64,000 nt of DNA from Rhodobiaceae bacterium (GTDB lineage: Bacteria; Pseudomonadota; Alphaproteobacteria; Rhizobiales; TMED25), in NCBI GenBank assembly GCA_018651345.1, contig JABIEF010000073.1, positions 62,001-126,000 on the forward strand. Reading direction: 5' to 3'. Shown piece after piece: positions 9,542 through 19,800 of the stretch. The translations under genes were made by a program, and so were the position numbers. Below the pieces are notes generated by a model that saw only the letters and a program-made list of their open reading frames with translations, did not search any database and was not told the DNA's origin. Each line of letters opens with the position of its first letter. The stretch's first letter is position 1.

Positions 9542-11203
9542 TTACATATTAGAATAATTTGGTCCCCCACCACCCTCTGGAGCTACCCAGGTAATATTTT
9601 GGTTTGGATCTTTGATGTCGCAGGTCTTACAGTGAACGCAATTTTGGCTATTGATTTGTAATATTTTATTATCTTGTTCACCAATCCATTCGTAGACGCC
9701 TGCAGGACAATAATTACCAGACGGTCCTCCATATATTTGGAACTCACTATTAATTTGGATATCCATATTATTAACTTGGAGATGAACAGGTTGATCTTCT
9801 TCGTGATTAGTTGCCGATAAGAATACTGAAGACAGTTTGTCAAAGGAGTATTCTCCATCTGGTTTTGGATAAACTATTCTATTTCTATCATTGGCAATTT
9901 CCAATGTTTCATGATCAGCTTTTCTATGAGACATTGTAATGGGAAGACTAATACCAAAATTTCTTAACCACATGTCAATCGCACCTAAGCTTATGCCAAG
10001 ATGTGTCCCGAAACGTGACCATAATGGCTTAACATTTTTTACTATATTTAACTCTTTTTTTACATCACTGCAGTCGTATTTATTCTGATAATCAATAACT
10101 TCATCATTAGACCTATTATTAATAATAGCATCAAATATAGATTCAGCAGCCATAACGCCTGTTAATATAGCGTTGTGTGAACCTTTAATCCTTGGTACAT
10201 TAACAAATCCAGCCGAGCAACCAACCAAGACTCCACCAGGAAAGGTAAGCTTAGGCACAGATTGATAGCCGCCTTCATTAATTGCCCTAGCTCCATATGA
10301 AATTCTCTTCCCCCCTTTTAAAATCTCTTTTATCATTGGGTGAGTTTTAAAACGCTGAAACTCTTCGTATGGAGATAGATGAGGGTTAGTATAATTTAAA
10401 TGAACAACAAAACCTATTGATACTAAATTCTTATCGAACTGATATAGAAAAGATCCGCCACCAGTTTTCTTATCCAAAGGCCAACCCATCGTATGTTGTA
10501 CGAGACCAGGTGTGTGATTTTCTTTTGGGATTTCCCATAATTCCTTTAAACCGAGACCATATTTTTGCGTATCACTCTCTCTATCGAGACTGTATTTTCC
10601 TATTATTTCTTTAGACAACTGACCTCTAACGCCTTCTGCAAATACTGTATATTTTGCAAAAATTTCCATACCCCTCATATAAGTTTCTTTTTTAGATTGG
10701 TCTTTGGCAATTCCTAAGTCACCTGTTGCAACCCCAATCACGGAACCTTCCGAATTATATAAAATTTCATTTGCTGGGAAACCAGGGTAAATTTCAATAC
10801 CCATAGATTCCGCTATATTTCCAAGCCATTTAGTTAAATTTGACAAACTGGTAACATAACACCCGTCATTTGACATTATTGGAGGCATAAGTAAATTTGG
10901 AATTCTTATACCACCTGCCGGACCAAGAAAATAAAATTTATCAGTGACCACTTCATCCATTATAGGATGATCTAAGTCTCTCCAGTTAGGTAACAAAGAA
11001 TCTAAACCCACTGGATCAATAACTGCTCCAGATAAAATATGCGCACCTACCTCAGATCCTTTTTCTAAAATAGTAATCGATATTTCTTTACCAGCTTCTT
11101 CCGCTTGTTGTTTTAATTTAATAGCCGTGGCAAGACCTGCGGGGCCAGCGCCTACTACGACTACATCTATATCTATTGATTCACGATTTTCAATTTCTAT
11201 CAT
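9542..11203 (-). CDS. etfD: Electron transfer flavoprotein-ubiquinone oxidoreductase
   Basis: ETF-QO is a peripheral inner-membrane FAD/4Fe-4S enzyme that passes electrons from reduced ETF (fatty acid, amino acid and methylamine oxidation) to ubiquinone. The FAD-binding dinucleotide fold VVVVGAGPAGLAT lies near residue 14. The C-terminal cluster ligands are C499 and then CVHCKTC (C522, C525, C528). The ending GGGGPNY is typical. At 553 aa it is full length. The start ATG has GGAG seven bases upstream. It is divergent from the UDG gene and upstream of ispE on the same strand. The etfAB genes are not in the window. Confidence 0.96.
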   Translation of the reverse strand: MIEIENRESIDIDVVVVGAGPAGLATAIKLKQQAEEAGKEISITILEKGSEVGAHILSGAVIDPVGLDSLLPNWRDLDHPIMDEVVTDKFYFLGPAGGIRIPNLLMPPIMSNDGCYVTSLSNLTKWLGNIAESMGIEIYPGFPANEILYNSEGSVIGVATGDLGIAKDQSKKETYMRGMEIFAKYTVFAEGVRGQLSKEIIGKYSLDRESDTQKYGLGLKELWEIPKENHTPGLVQHTMGWPLDKKTGGGSFLYQFDKNLVSIGFVVHLNYTNPHLSPYEEFQRFKTHPMIKEILKGGKRISYGARAINEGGYQSVPKLTFPGGVLVGCSAGFVNVPRIKGSHNAILTGVMAAESIFDAIINNRSNDEVIDYQNKYDCSDVKKELNIVKNVKPLWSRFGTHLGISLGAIDMWLRNFGISLPITMSHRKADHETLEIANDRNRIVYPKPDGEYSFDKLSSVFLSATNHEEDQPVHLQVNNMDIQINSEFQIYGGPSGNYCPAGVYEWIGEQDNKILQINSQNCVHCKTCDIKDPNQNITWVAPEGGGGPNYSNM

Positions 11204-11322
11204 TTATATCTCCTACCCCATTAATAAACATGTATTCTCAATAAATAAATAAATAAAATCTAAGTTTTATTAAATTTAGTATAAAATTATAATATATATA
11301 TATTAAACACATTGGAATTATT

Positions 11323-12102
11323 ATGGAAATTGATCTAATAAAACAATTATATCTCTTAAAGTGGTATGAGCAAGAAGGAATTTATGAATTAGTAAAAAAT
11401 CAACCGATTAATAGAACTCAAAATAATGATAACGATATAATAAAAAATAATGACACGATTATTGATTACGCAGCTAAATATAATGAAAAAAAAATAAACT
11501 CTAATTCCAATATAGAAAAATTAATTGCAAATGTTGCAAATATCGAAGAACTAGAAAGTATTATTAAAGATTATGATTTATGCCACCTAAAAGCAATATC
11601 TAACAAAACATGCTTCAAAGAAGGTAACACCTCTGCAAAGATTATATTAGTCAGCGATTACCCAAAAGCAGATGATGATCTTAGCGGTAGAATTTTTTCT
11701 GGCTTAGTTTCTGATTTATTAGTTAAAATGCTTATATCAATTAATCTCTCAATAAATGACGTATACATGACAAATATTATCTATTGGAGAACACCCGGGG
11801 ATAGAAATCCAAGTGATGAAGAAATAATTTTATGCAAACCATTTCTTGAGAGGCAAATCGAGATTTTAAAACCTAAAATTATCATCACCCTTGGAGAAAT
11901 TGCAACTAATGTATTATTAAATAAAAATAATACAATAATGCAATCAAGAGGAACTTGGCATAGTTTTAATAATAGAAAAATAGAATATCCAGTGATGCCG
12001 ATGTTACATCCATCATACCTTTTAAGGCAACCTGCTCAAAAAAAACTTGCTTGGCATGATTTGTTATTGATTAAAGACAAAATAGATGAGCTAAATTTAT
12101 AA
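11323..12102 (+). CDS. Uracil-DNA glycosylase family protein (family 4-like), altered motif
   Basis: This belongs to the uracil-DNA glycosylase superfamily, closest to the family 4-like enzymes that sit beside moaB in Alphaproteobacteria. Supporting blocks are YWRTPGDRNPSDEEI, CKPFLERQIE, KIIITLG, and the C-terminal LHPSYLLR (about 228-235) followed by the AQKKLAWHDL tail. Oddities: the usual GEAPG catalytic-loop motif reads SDYPK (residues 111-115), so Glu is replaced by Asp and both Gly are lost. Only three Cys are present (C87, C97, C171), which is short of a full 4Fe-4S set. The first 70 residues are low-complexity and Asn/Ile-rich. It could be an active but diverged repair enzyme or a repurposed one. 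Confidence 0.8.
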   Translation: MEIDLIKQLYLLKWYEQEGIYELVKNQPINRTQNNDNDIIKNNDTIIDYAAKYNEKKINSNSNIEKLIANVANIEELESIIKDYDLCHLKAISNKTCFKEGNTSAKIILVSDYPKADDDLSGRIFSGLVSDLLVKMLISINLSINDVYMTNIIYWRTPGDRNPSDEEIILCKPFLERQIEILKPKIIITLGEIATNVLLNKNNTIMQSRGTWHSFNNRKIEYPVMPMLHPSYLLRQPAQKKLAWHDLLLIKDKIDELNL

Positions 12103-12118
12103 TAATGGGAAGATAGAA

Positions 12119-12652
12119 ATGACAATAATTCGCAAATTTATTCCTCTAAACATAGCGGTTATAACTGTATCTGACACACGAAACGAATCAAACGATAAAT
12201 CCGGCAACACTCTATGCAGTAGATTAACAAAATCTGGTCACAATTTATATAAAAAAATAATCATCAAAGATGATATACAGGCCATAAGAAATGCGGTTAA
12301 CAAATGGCTAAGCATAAAAAAAATAGATGTTATAATTACTACAGGAGGAACAGGATTAACTGGAAATGATGTCACACCAGAAGCTATTCAACCGTTATTT
12401 GATAAAGAGATACCTGGATTTTCTATAATTTTCCATCAGATTAGTTATAAAAAAATTGAAACTTCAACAGTACAATCTAGAGCGCTTGCTGGAGTGGCGC
12501 GAGGTAAATACATATTTGTACTTCCCGGGTCACCAGGCGCATGTATCGATGCATGGGAATCTATATTAGAAAAACAACTAGATTATCGTCATTTACCATG
12601 TAATTTTGTTGAAATAATGCCTCGACTAGAGGAAAATTTAAAAAGAAAATAA
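12119..12652 (+). CDS. moaB: Molybdenum cofactor biosynthesis protein B (MoaB/MogA family)
   Basis: A MogA/MoaB-fold protein that adenylylates or binds molybdopterin during molybdenum cofactor assembly. VITVSDTR near residue 15, TTGGTGLTGNDVTPEA around 74-89 and LPGSPGACIDAW near 138 are the family signatures. The length of 177 aa is normal. It starts 17 bp after the UDG stop and ends 12 bp before rnhB, so the three look like one operon. moaA, 50 kb away in the window, supports an active Moco pathway. Confidence 0.93.
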   Translation: MTIIRKFIPLNIAVITVSDTRNESNDKSGNTLCSRLTKSGHNLYKKIIIKDDIQAIRNAVNKWLSIKKIDVIITTGGTGLTGNDVTPEAIQPLFDKEIPGFSIIFHQISYKKIETSTVQSRALAGVARGKYIFVLPGSPGACIDAWESILEKQLDYRHLPCNFVEIMPRLEENLKRK

Positions 12653-12663
12653 CAATAAATCCT

Positions 12664-13299
12664 ATGAACATAAAAACGTTAAACGGGCCATCTTATGAGA
12701 TAGAAAATAATTACCAGTTAAAGGGCTATAAAATCATAGCGGGTACAGACGAAGCTGGAAGAGGACCTATTGCAGGACCGGTAGTTGCTGCAGCAGTTAT
12801 ATTGGATAAAAAAAATATTCCAGATGGTATCAACGATTCAAAAAAATTATCTGAAAAAAATAGGAAAAAATTGTTTTATGAAATAAAGAAATACGCTGAT
12901 GTTGGGGTTGGGGTTGGGGATGTGGAAAAAATTGATAACATAAATATACTACAATCATCACTCTGGGCAATGAAACAAGCCGTGATGCATTTAAAAGAAA
13001 AGCCAGATTTAGTATTAGTAGATGGTAATAAAGATATAAATCCTCAATATAATAGCGTCCCGATAATTAAAGGTGATGGGGTATCTTTATCAATTGCAGC
13101 CTCATCAATAATTGCAAAAGTTATACGCGATGAACTGATGGTAAAATTCTCATATATATTTAAAGAATATATGTTTGAAGTTAACAAAGGTTATCCAACA
13201 CCAAAACATTTATTAATACTAAAAAAAATAGGACCTTCTTCAATACACAGATTAACATTCAAACCGGTAATAATATCTAAAGCAAATCTAAAAAATTAA
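12664..13299 (+). CDS. rnhB: Ribonuclease HII
   Basis: RNase HII cleaves RNA in RNA-DNA hybrids and single ribonucleotides misincorporated in DNA. The metal-binding residues are visible: D29-E30 in GTDEAGRGPIAGP, D120 in LVLVDGN and D156 in AKVIRD. NDSKKL near residue 57 is a family block. The length of 211 aa is normal. The DNA encoding VGVGVGD contains three consecutive TTGGGG units, striking in so AT-rich a genome. It is likely co-transcribed with moaB and followed by ccrM. Confidence 0.95.
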   Translation: MNIKTLNGPSYEIENNYQLKGYKIIAGTDEAGRGPIAGPVVAAAVILDKKNIPDGINDSKKLSEKNRKKLFYEIKKYADVGVGVGDVEKIDNINILQSSLWAMKQAVMHLKEKPDLVLVDGNKDINPQYNSVPIIKGDGVSLSIAASSIIAKVIRDELMVKFSYIFKEYMFEVNKGYPTPKHLLILKKIGPSSIHRLTFKPVIISKANLKN

Positions 13300-13358
13300 T
13301 AACTATTTTACTTTAATATCATAACTTTGAATTATTAAATAATGGTATTGGTTTGAAA

Positions 13359-14468
13359 ATGAAAAAACTCATAAAAAATAATAGTCTAATAGATAGCCTA
13401 AATTCAGTTGTAATTGGAGATTGTATTAAGGTTCTAAGAAACTATCCTGATAATAGTGTTGATTTAATTTTTGCTGATCCGCCATATAATCTTCAACTTA
13501 ACGATAAACTACTCCGCCCAGATAACTCTGAAGTATTAGGTGTTAATGAAAATTGGGATAAATTCTCAAATTTCGAATCTTATGATAACTTTTTAAATTG
13601 TTGGTTAAAAGAATGCCAGAGGATATTAAAACCAACAGGGTCAATTTGGGTAATAGGTAGTTATCATAATATATTCAGAGTAGGAAAAGTTATTCAAGAC
13701 ATTGGATTTTGGATACTAAACGACATTATCTGGAACAAAACAAATCCTATGCCAAATTTTAGAGGAAGAAGATTCACTAACGCCCATGAAACAATCATAT
13801 GGGCGGCAAAAGACAAAGATTCAAAATATAAATATAACTACGATGCAACTAAATCCTTAAATGGTGATATCCAGATGCGTTCCGATTGGAATATTCCAAT
13901 TTGCACCGGGGGTGAGAGAATTAAAAAACAAAATGGAGAAAAATCTCATCCAACTCAAAAACCGGAGGCGCTGCTTCATCGAATTATTCTTTCTGCATCT
14001 GAACCAGGATCTATCGTTCTTGACCCCTTTTTCGGAACAGGAACAACTGGTGTGGTTGCAAAAAGATTAGGAAGAAAATGGATAGGCATTGAAAGTAATA
14101 AGGAATATGCAAAAATAGCTAATGAACGCATATTAAATATAAATGAGGCTAGCAAAGAATCTATTGAGATCAAGCAAACAAAAAGGGATCAACCAAGAAT
14201 ACCTTTTGGTAATTTAGTTGAAAGAGGGCTGATTGAGCCAGGAACAAAACTCTATAGCCTGAAGAAGAAATACTTTGCCATAGTTAAAGTTGACGGAAGT
14301 ATTGAAACAAATAATATAAATGGTTCTATACATAAACTAGGCGCTTATGTTCAGGGGCTTGAATCTTGTAATGGATGGACTTTCTGGCATTTTTCTGATG
14401 GAAGAAAATTATATCCAATCGATACACTTAGAGAGAAAATCCGTTGTGAATTATCAAATGCAGCTTGA
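13359..14468 (+). CDS. ccrM: CcrM-type adenine-specific DNA methyltransferase (GANTC)
   Basis: A beta-class N6-adenine DNA methyltransferase of the alphaproteobacterial CcrM family, which methylates GANTC and in studied species marks replication state in cell-cycle control. DPPY (about residues 42-45 of the longer ORF) precedes the SAM motif DPFFGTGTTG, the beta-class order. The last 90 residues (RGLIEPGTKLYS through the Trp-rich CNGWTFWHF) form the CcrM-specific C-terminal domain, which separates it from ordinary restriction-modification enzymes. No restriction gene is nearby. The ORF track begins at a TTG (13353); I use the ATG two codons later. GANTC specificity is inferred from the family. 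Confidence 0.93.
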   Translation: MKKLIKNNSLIDSLNSVVIGDCIKVLRNYPDNSVDLIFADPPYNLQLNDKLLRPDNSEVLGVNENWDKFSNFESYDNFLNCWLKECQRILKPTGSIWVIGSYHNIFRVGKVIQDIGFWILNDIIWNKTNPMPNFRGRRFTNAHETIIWAAKDKDSKYKYNYDATKSLNGDIQMRSDWNIPICTGGERIKKQNGEKSHPTQKPEALLHRIILSASEPGSIVLDPFFGTGTTGVVAKRLGRKWIGIESNKEYAKIANERILNINEASKESIEIKQTKRDQPRIPFGNLVERGLIEPGTKLYSLKKKYFAIVKVDGSIETNNINGSIHKLGAYVQGLESCNGWTFWHFSDGRKLYPIDTLREKIRCELSNAA

Positions 14469-14474
14469 TTAATA

Positions 14475-15569
14475 TCAAGTAAATTGTATCACTTTTTTCA
14501 TTAAGCTTGAAAATCCATATTTACAAAATTCTTCAGGTAAAGCCCAAAAACAATTATCTAAATTCAAAGGGACCATAAAATCTTTTTTATTCTCAAATTT
14601 TATTTTACCAACAACAGATACCGTTAAATTAAAATGAGAAAAAGCATGCTTTATAATACCAAGTTCTTTGCAATGAATATTATCTAACTGTACATAGCTA
14701 TTTTTAATTACCTCATCATCATCCCAATCAGTTCCAGGGAATTCAATTGTTCCACCCAACAAACCCTTTGAAGGTCTTTTTCTAAGGAGGTACGCGCCGT
14801 CTTCTCTTGTAATTAAATATAAAGTCCCTATTTTTTTACCCCTAGTAATCTTTCTTCCTTTCCGTGGTATTTGAGAAACTATATCCTCCCCCAATGCAAT
14901 GCATTCAGTTTTTAAAGGGCAAATATCGCATTTATATTGCTTTGCAGAACAAATTAGTGAACCTATATCCATTAACCCTTGCAGAACATCTCCAGGTCTA
15001 TTTCCTAATGTTAATTGAGAAACTATATCTCTAATTTTTTTTTTATTATGCAATAAATTATTAGATTTCAATGCGAATAACCTACTAATTACTCTTTCAA
15101 TATTAACATCCACAGCATTAGACTGTTGATTAAATGCTATAGACATTATTGCAGCGGATGTGTAATCACCAATACCTGGGAGTTTTTTCAATAGATTGAT
15201 ATCTTGAGGAAATATACCTTGGAAATCGCTTACTATTATCTTTGCACATTTTAATAAATTTCTTGCTCTAGCATAGTATCCTAAACCAGCCCAAGCAGTA
15301 ATAATTTCATCTTCACTAGCAGTGGCTAGTAATTCTATATTAGGCCACCTCTCTATAAAATTTTTGAAATACTTTGTTGCCACAGAAACTGTTGTTTGCT
15401 GTAACATAACCTCACTTACTAATACTTTATATGGATCTAAATATTGTTCATCAATATGTGAACGCCATGGCAAATCTCTTTTGTTTAAATCATACCAAAA
15501 AAGTAGTGGGTATTTAATACTATTTAATTTATTCATTTGATGTTCAGTTAATGTATAATGATGAATCAT
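14475..15569 (-). CDS. mutY: A/G-specific adenine DNA glycosylase MutY
   Basis: MutY removes adenine mispaired with 8-oxoguanine. Seen directly: LPWR at 33-36, SEVMLQQT with catalytic Glu53, the helix-hairpin-helix LPGIGDYTSAAI at 130-141, and catalytic Asp154 in AVDVNIERV. The 4Fe-4S ligands are C207, C214, C217 and C223 in C-x6-C-x2-C-x5-C spacing. A NUDIX-like recognition domain forms the C-terminal third. At 364 aa it is complete. Met12 is an alternative start that would widen the 14-bp gap to the divergent dciA. It converges with ccrM; a short inverted repeat, CTTGAT-TAAT-ATCAAG (14464-14479), spans both stops. Confidence 0.95.
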   Translation of the reverse strand: MIHHYTLTEHQMNKLNSIKYPLLFWYDLNKRDLPWRSHIDEQYLDPYKVLVSEVMLQQTTVSVATKYFKNFIERWPNIELLATASEDEIITAWAGLGYYARARNLLKCAKIIVSDFQGIFPQDINLLKKLPGIGDYTSAAIMSIAFNQQSNAVDVNIERVISRLFALKSNNLLHNKKKIRDIVSQLTLGNRPGDVLQGLMDIGSLICSAKQYKCDICPLKTECIALGEDIVSQIPRKGRKITRGKKIGTLYLITREDGAYLLRKRPSKGLLGGTIEFPGTDWDDDEVIKNSYVQLDNIHCKELGIIKHAFSHFNLTVSVVGKIKFENKKDFMVPLNLDNCFWALPEEFCKYGFSSLMKKVIQFT

Positions 15570-15583
15570 AGTATTACAAATAA

Positions 15584-16087
15584 ATGATAAAAAATTTAAA
15601 AATGATTAATGCTAACAAAAAATATAAAAGCAGGGAAAATTATCCTATTGTAATAGGGCGAATAATTAACCCGATTGTCAAACCAATATATAAAGAATAT
15701 GGAACAGGTCTTCCAGAAATTGAAGAATCGTGGAAATATATCATTGGAGATAAATATTATAAATCTACAAAGCCAAAGCAAATTAAATGGGTTAATCCAT
15801 ATAACTCTAACGAGGATAAGAAGGTAGGAATTTTAATAATACTAGCTTACGGTCCAATATCATTGGAAGTCCAATATTTAAACGATATAATTATCAACAA
15901 AGTAAATAATATATATGGTTATGAAATTATAAAAAAAATACAAGTAATTCAAGTCAATGATTTAAAAATACAAAAAGAACCAAATGAAAAAATTCCCTTA
16001 GTTGCAGATGATTTAACTGAGTTTGATTTAATAAAAGACATCAATCTAAAAAAAGCCCTTTCAAGAATCAAGGCATTAACTAAATAA
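15584..16087 (+). CDS. DUF721 (DciA-like) protein
   Basis: Recognised as a DUF721 family protein by position (between mutY and dsbA-smc, as in many Alphaproteobacteria) and by sequence: an N-terminal block with LPEIEESWKYIIGDKYYKSTKPKQI followed by a compact alpha/beta part with LEVQYLNDIIINKVN. DciA members of this family act in loading or operating the replicative helicase. Whether this protein does so is inference. No signal peptide or membrane segment is visible. At 167 aa it is about the usual size. The start is uncertain: Met7 (15602) is also possible and would relieve the tight divergence from mutY. Confidence 0.75.
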   Translation: MIKNLKMINANKKYKSRENYPIVIGRIINPIVKPIYKEYGTGLPEIEESWKYIIGDKYYKSTKPKQIKWVNPYNSNEDKKVGILIILAYGPISLEVQYLNDIIINKVNNIYGYEIIKKIQVIQVNDLKIQKEPNEKIPLVADDLTEFDLIKDINLKKALSRIKALTK

Positions 16088-16106
16088 ATATAGGAAAGCA
16101 GATAAT

Positions 16107-16799
16107 ATGATAAAAACAATTGCAAAATACAAAATAAAAATTTTTCTTAGTTTATTAATTGCAACCATTTTATGGTTTGTTTTTTTTAATGACAATAATA
16201 CCAATAGCAATCAAAATAGCTCTAATGATATAAGTGACCTTAAAGATTTTTCTTCGGATATTTCTAGTGATCTTCTTCTAACCGGGACACTTGAAGATAA
16301 ATTCATAGGCAATGAAATTGCTCCTATAATTATAATAGAATATGCTTCGATGACGTGTTCGTATTGCGCTGATTTTCATAATAGTGTTCTTCAAGAACTT
16401 AAAGAAAAATATATAGATACAGGAATTGTAAAATTTATATTTAGAGAATATCCCATAGACTCGTTAGCTATGGCAGTATCAATGCTTGGTAGATGTGTTG
16501 AAGATGATAAATATTTCCCATTCATTAACATCTTGTTCCAACAAAGAAATCAATGGATAACAGAAAATCCTATTGAACCATTAAAAAACTTATCCATGCA
16601 AGCAGGTCTATCAAATAAATTGTTTGATCAATGTTTAAATGATCAAGAATTATTAGACGCATTACAAGCAACAAAAAACTATGCAAGCGAAAAGTTGGGT
16701 GTTACATCAACTCCAACATTTTTTATAAACAATAAAATGATCACTGGAAGTAAGTCATTTGAAACTTTTGATAATGAAATTCAGAATATTATTTATTAG
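16107..16799 (+). CDS. DsbA-family periplasmic thiol:disulfide oxidoreductase
   Basis: A membrane-anchored thioredoxin-fold protein. A hydrophobic segment at about residues 10-27 is a signal anchor. An Asn/Ser-rich linker then leads to the redox motif CSYC (C84, C87) in ASMTCSYCADFHN, and the cis-Pro loop is VTSTPTFFINN. The F-x-R-E-YP block (FIFREYPID) is typical of the DsbA/Com1-like group next to smc in Alphaproteobacteria. Its likely role is disulfide formation or isomerisation in the periplasm. The length is 230 aa. AGGAAA precedes the start. It is followed 21 bp later by smc. Confidence 0.9.
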   Translation: MIKTIAKYKIKIFLSLLIATILWFVFFNDNNTNSNQNSSNDISDLKDFSSDISSDLLLTGTLEDKFIGNEIAPIIIIEYASMTCSYCADFHNSVLQELKEKYIDTGIVKFIFREYPIDSLAMAVSMLGRCVEDDKYFPFINILFQQRNQWITENPIEPLKNLSMQAGLSNKLFDQCLNDQELLDALQATKNYASEKLGVTSTPTFFINNKMITGSKSFETFDNEIQNIIY

Positions 16800-16820
16800 C
16801 ATGATGGTATATTTTTAATT

Positions 16821-19800
16821 ATGGAATTTACTAAATTAAAACTTCTAGGCTTTAAATCATTTGTTGACCCTGTAGAACTTGATATCAAATCTGGTTTAAC
16901 AGGAATTGTTGGGCCAAATGGTTGCGGAAAATCAAACCTTCTTGAGGCGTTACAATGGGTGATGGGAGAAACCTCCTACAAAAATCTACGCGGTTCAGAG
17001 ATGGATGATGTTATATTTGCAGGAACTCAAAATATAACAGCAAGGAATATGGCTGAGGTAACGCTTACTATAGATAATAAAAAAAAGGATTGCCCTCCAG
17101 AATACGCAAACGACGAAGTGATTGAGATAACAAGAAGAATTGATAGAAATGAAGGCTCTACGTATTACATAAATTCAAAGGAAAAGAGAGCAAAAGATGT
17201 ACAGCTTTTCTTCGCCGATCTATCTTCAGGAGCACATTCAGTATCATTGGTAAGACAAGGGCAAATTAGTCAGATTGTTGCGGCCAAGCCAATTGACAGA
17301 AGAAAAATATTAGAAGAAGCAGCCGGGATAAGTGGTCTTCATCACAGGAGACATGAAGCGGAACTAAGACTCGATGCCACATTACTAAATCTAGAAAGAA
17401 TTGACGACGTAACTGGAGAAATAAATCTACAGTTAAGTTCTCTAAAACGTCAATCTAATCAAGCCGTTCGATTCAAAAAAATAGCAGAAGAAGTGAGAAA
17501 CCTAGAATCATTAATGTTATTCTTAAAATGGAATGAAATAACAAATAGTAACGATGAAATTAAGCAAAAAAAAACTACCCTTCAAACTGAGGTCCAAGAT
17601 TATACCATAAAAGTAAGTGAGTTGAGTGGTAAAGAAAATAAATATTTTGAAATGTCAAAGCCAATTCGGGAGCAGGAAAGGCAATTAAATAATCAGTTGC
17701 AAGACCTATTAAACCAAGATTCCAATCTTAAAAATGAATTGCATTATATAAGGGAAAAGAAATTAAATTCTGCAGCTACCATTAGCCAGATTAAAAGTGA
17801 TATAATAAGAGAAGAAAGTAATTTAAAAGACCAAAATGAACAAATGAAATTACTTAAAGATAAGGAAAAACTATATAAAACTAGAATATCTAATATAACA
17901 GAAATAGAACAAAAAGCCTCAAAAGAGGCTCTGTATGCAAAAGAAAATCTTATTAACCTTGAAGAAAAATATAATAAAAAAACATCAGAATTAATTAATA
18001 CTAAAGCAATAAGAACGGCAGATAAAAATAGAATAATAGAATATAAAACAGAACTTCATAAGTTAAAACTAGAAAAAGACCAATTAGTAACAACATCAGA
18101 AGATGCTAATAAAGATAGTATTGATTTATTACAAAAGACAAAAATAGTATTATATACATCAAAAGAAAAATCCAAAAAAATTGAAAAAAAAATATTAGAG
18201 TATGAAGAAAATAATCTTTTCTTAATAGCTAATGAAAAAAATATTCAAGAAAACCTAACGGAGGTTAGAATATCTATAGACAGACTAGAGACTGAAAAAA
18301 ATATTTATAACAAAATTTTAGAAGAAAAGAATGGTGGTACACCTACTCTAGAAGAAAGAATTTCTGTTACTAACGGCTACGAAAAGGCTATCATCACTAT
18401 GTTTGAAGATAATTTAGAAGTAACATTAGACAAAAACGATCATACCTATTGGAGGCACATGGAAAATGAAATTAAATATAACAAATTACCAAGCAATACA
18501 ATTCCAATTAAAAAATATATTACAGGCCCCAAAGAAATAGATCTACTAATTAATCACGTTGGATTAGTAGAGAGAGAAAATGGAGCAAATCTTCAGAAAC
18601 AACTCTATCCTGGACAAATATTAGTTTCTATTGAAGGTGATCTTTGGCGTTGGGACGGATATACTTCGAGAGCTAAAGAAGATGAAGTAGGTAATAAAAT
18701 ATACGCAAAAAACCGTCTTGAAATCATCGGCATCGAACTTACGGATAAAAATAAATTATTTAATGCCGCATCCAAAGAACATAAAAATATAACAACCCAA
18801 ATATTAGAACACAAACAAGCAGAAATATCATTAAGGGATGAAAGAAGAATTCTATTAGAAAATCAAGATGAATTGCAAAATAAAATAGCAAGCATAGAAC
18901 AAAAATTATGGGATAAAAAAGAAACTTTAATTAGCCAAAGCCAAAGAAAGAAATTTCTTGAGGAATCTATTGTACAAATTAATCATAATATTAATTCATG
19001 TAAAATCCAGCTTAGCAAAGCAATAGATGAAAATATTCTTGAGATCGAGATGGAACCTCTAAAAAGAAATTTTTTTATGGCTAAAAGTAATGCAGATAGT
19101 AAAGATTTTATTTCCAAAAACCTTACAAACGAAAAAAAATCATTTGAAGATGATTTATCCAGAATATTTACTGACCATATTCTGTGGGAGAAAAGAAACG
19201 TCCAAACAATTGATTATATAGAAGGATTAAGAAAGAGATTACTTGATTCAATGAACGCAGAAAATGAATTATCGATATTGCCAGATAAAATAGAACAGAA
19301 AAGAATTGAACTTTCCTTAGAAATAGAATTAACAAAGAAAGATAGAAATAAATTACTTGAAGACATTCAGGAAGCTGAATTAAATTTACATAAATATCAG
19401 AAGCTTTCAAGATCAGAAGGAAGTATTTTAAGTGAGAAAAGAGAGTTGCTAGCGCATACTAAAGCTCAATATGATGCAATGTTGGAAAGAAAAGAGGATT
19501 TAAATAAAAAAATCAACACATCATTATCATGCAGTCCAGAAGAAATATTAAATAAATATAATTTATTAGAAATATATGAAAAAAATAGATTAAACATTGA
19601 AGATATTGAAAACAAGATAATATCATCAAAGAATCAAAGAGAGGCGATTGGTTCGGTTAATTTAATGGCTCAAGAAGAATATGATCATTTATTCAGTAGA
19701 GCTGGAAAATTAGTCACTGAGAAAGAAGATCTCTTAAAAGCGATTGAAACCCTTAAAAATGGGGTTAAAGAAATCAATACAGAAGCCAGACAAAGACTGC

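Noticed and set aside
13353-14468. ccrM as part of a restriction-modification system
   Set aside because: The CcrM-specific C-terminal domain and the absence of a neighbouring nuclease indicate a solitary cell-cycle methyltransferase.
14464-14479. Inverted repeat CTTGAT-TAAT-ATCAAG as a bidirectional terminator
   Set aside because: A six-base AT-rich stem with no T-run on either side; too weak to call, although it spans both stop codons.
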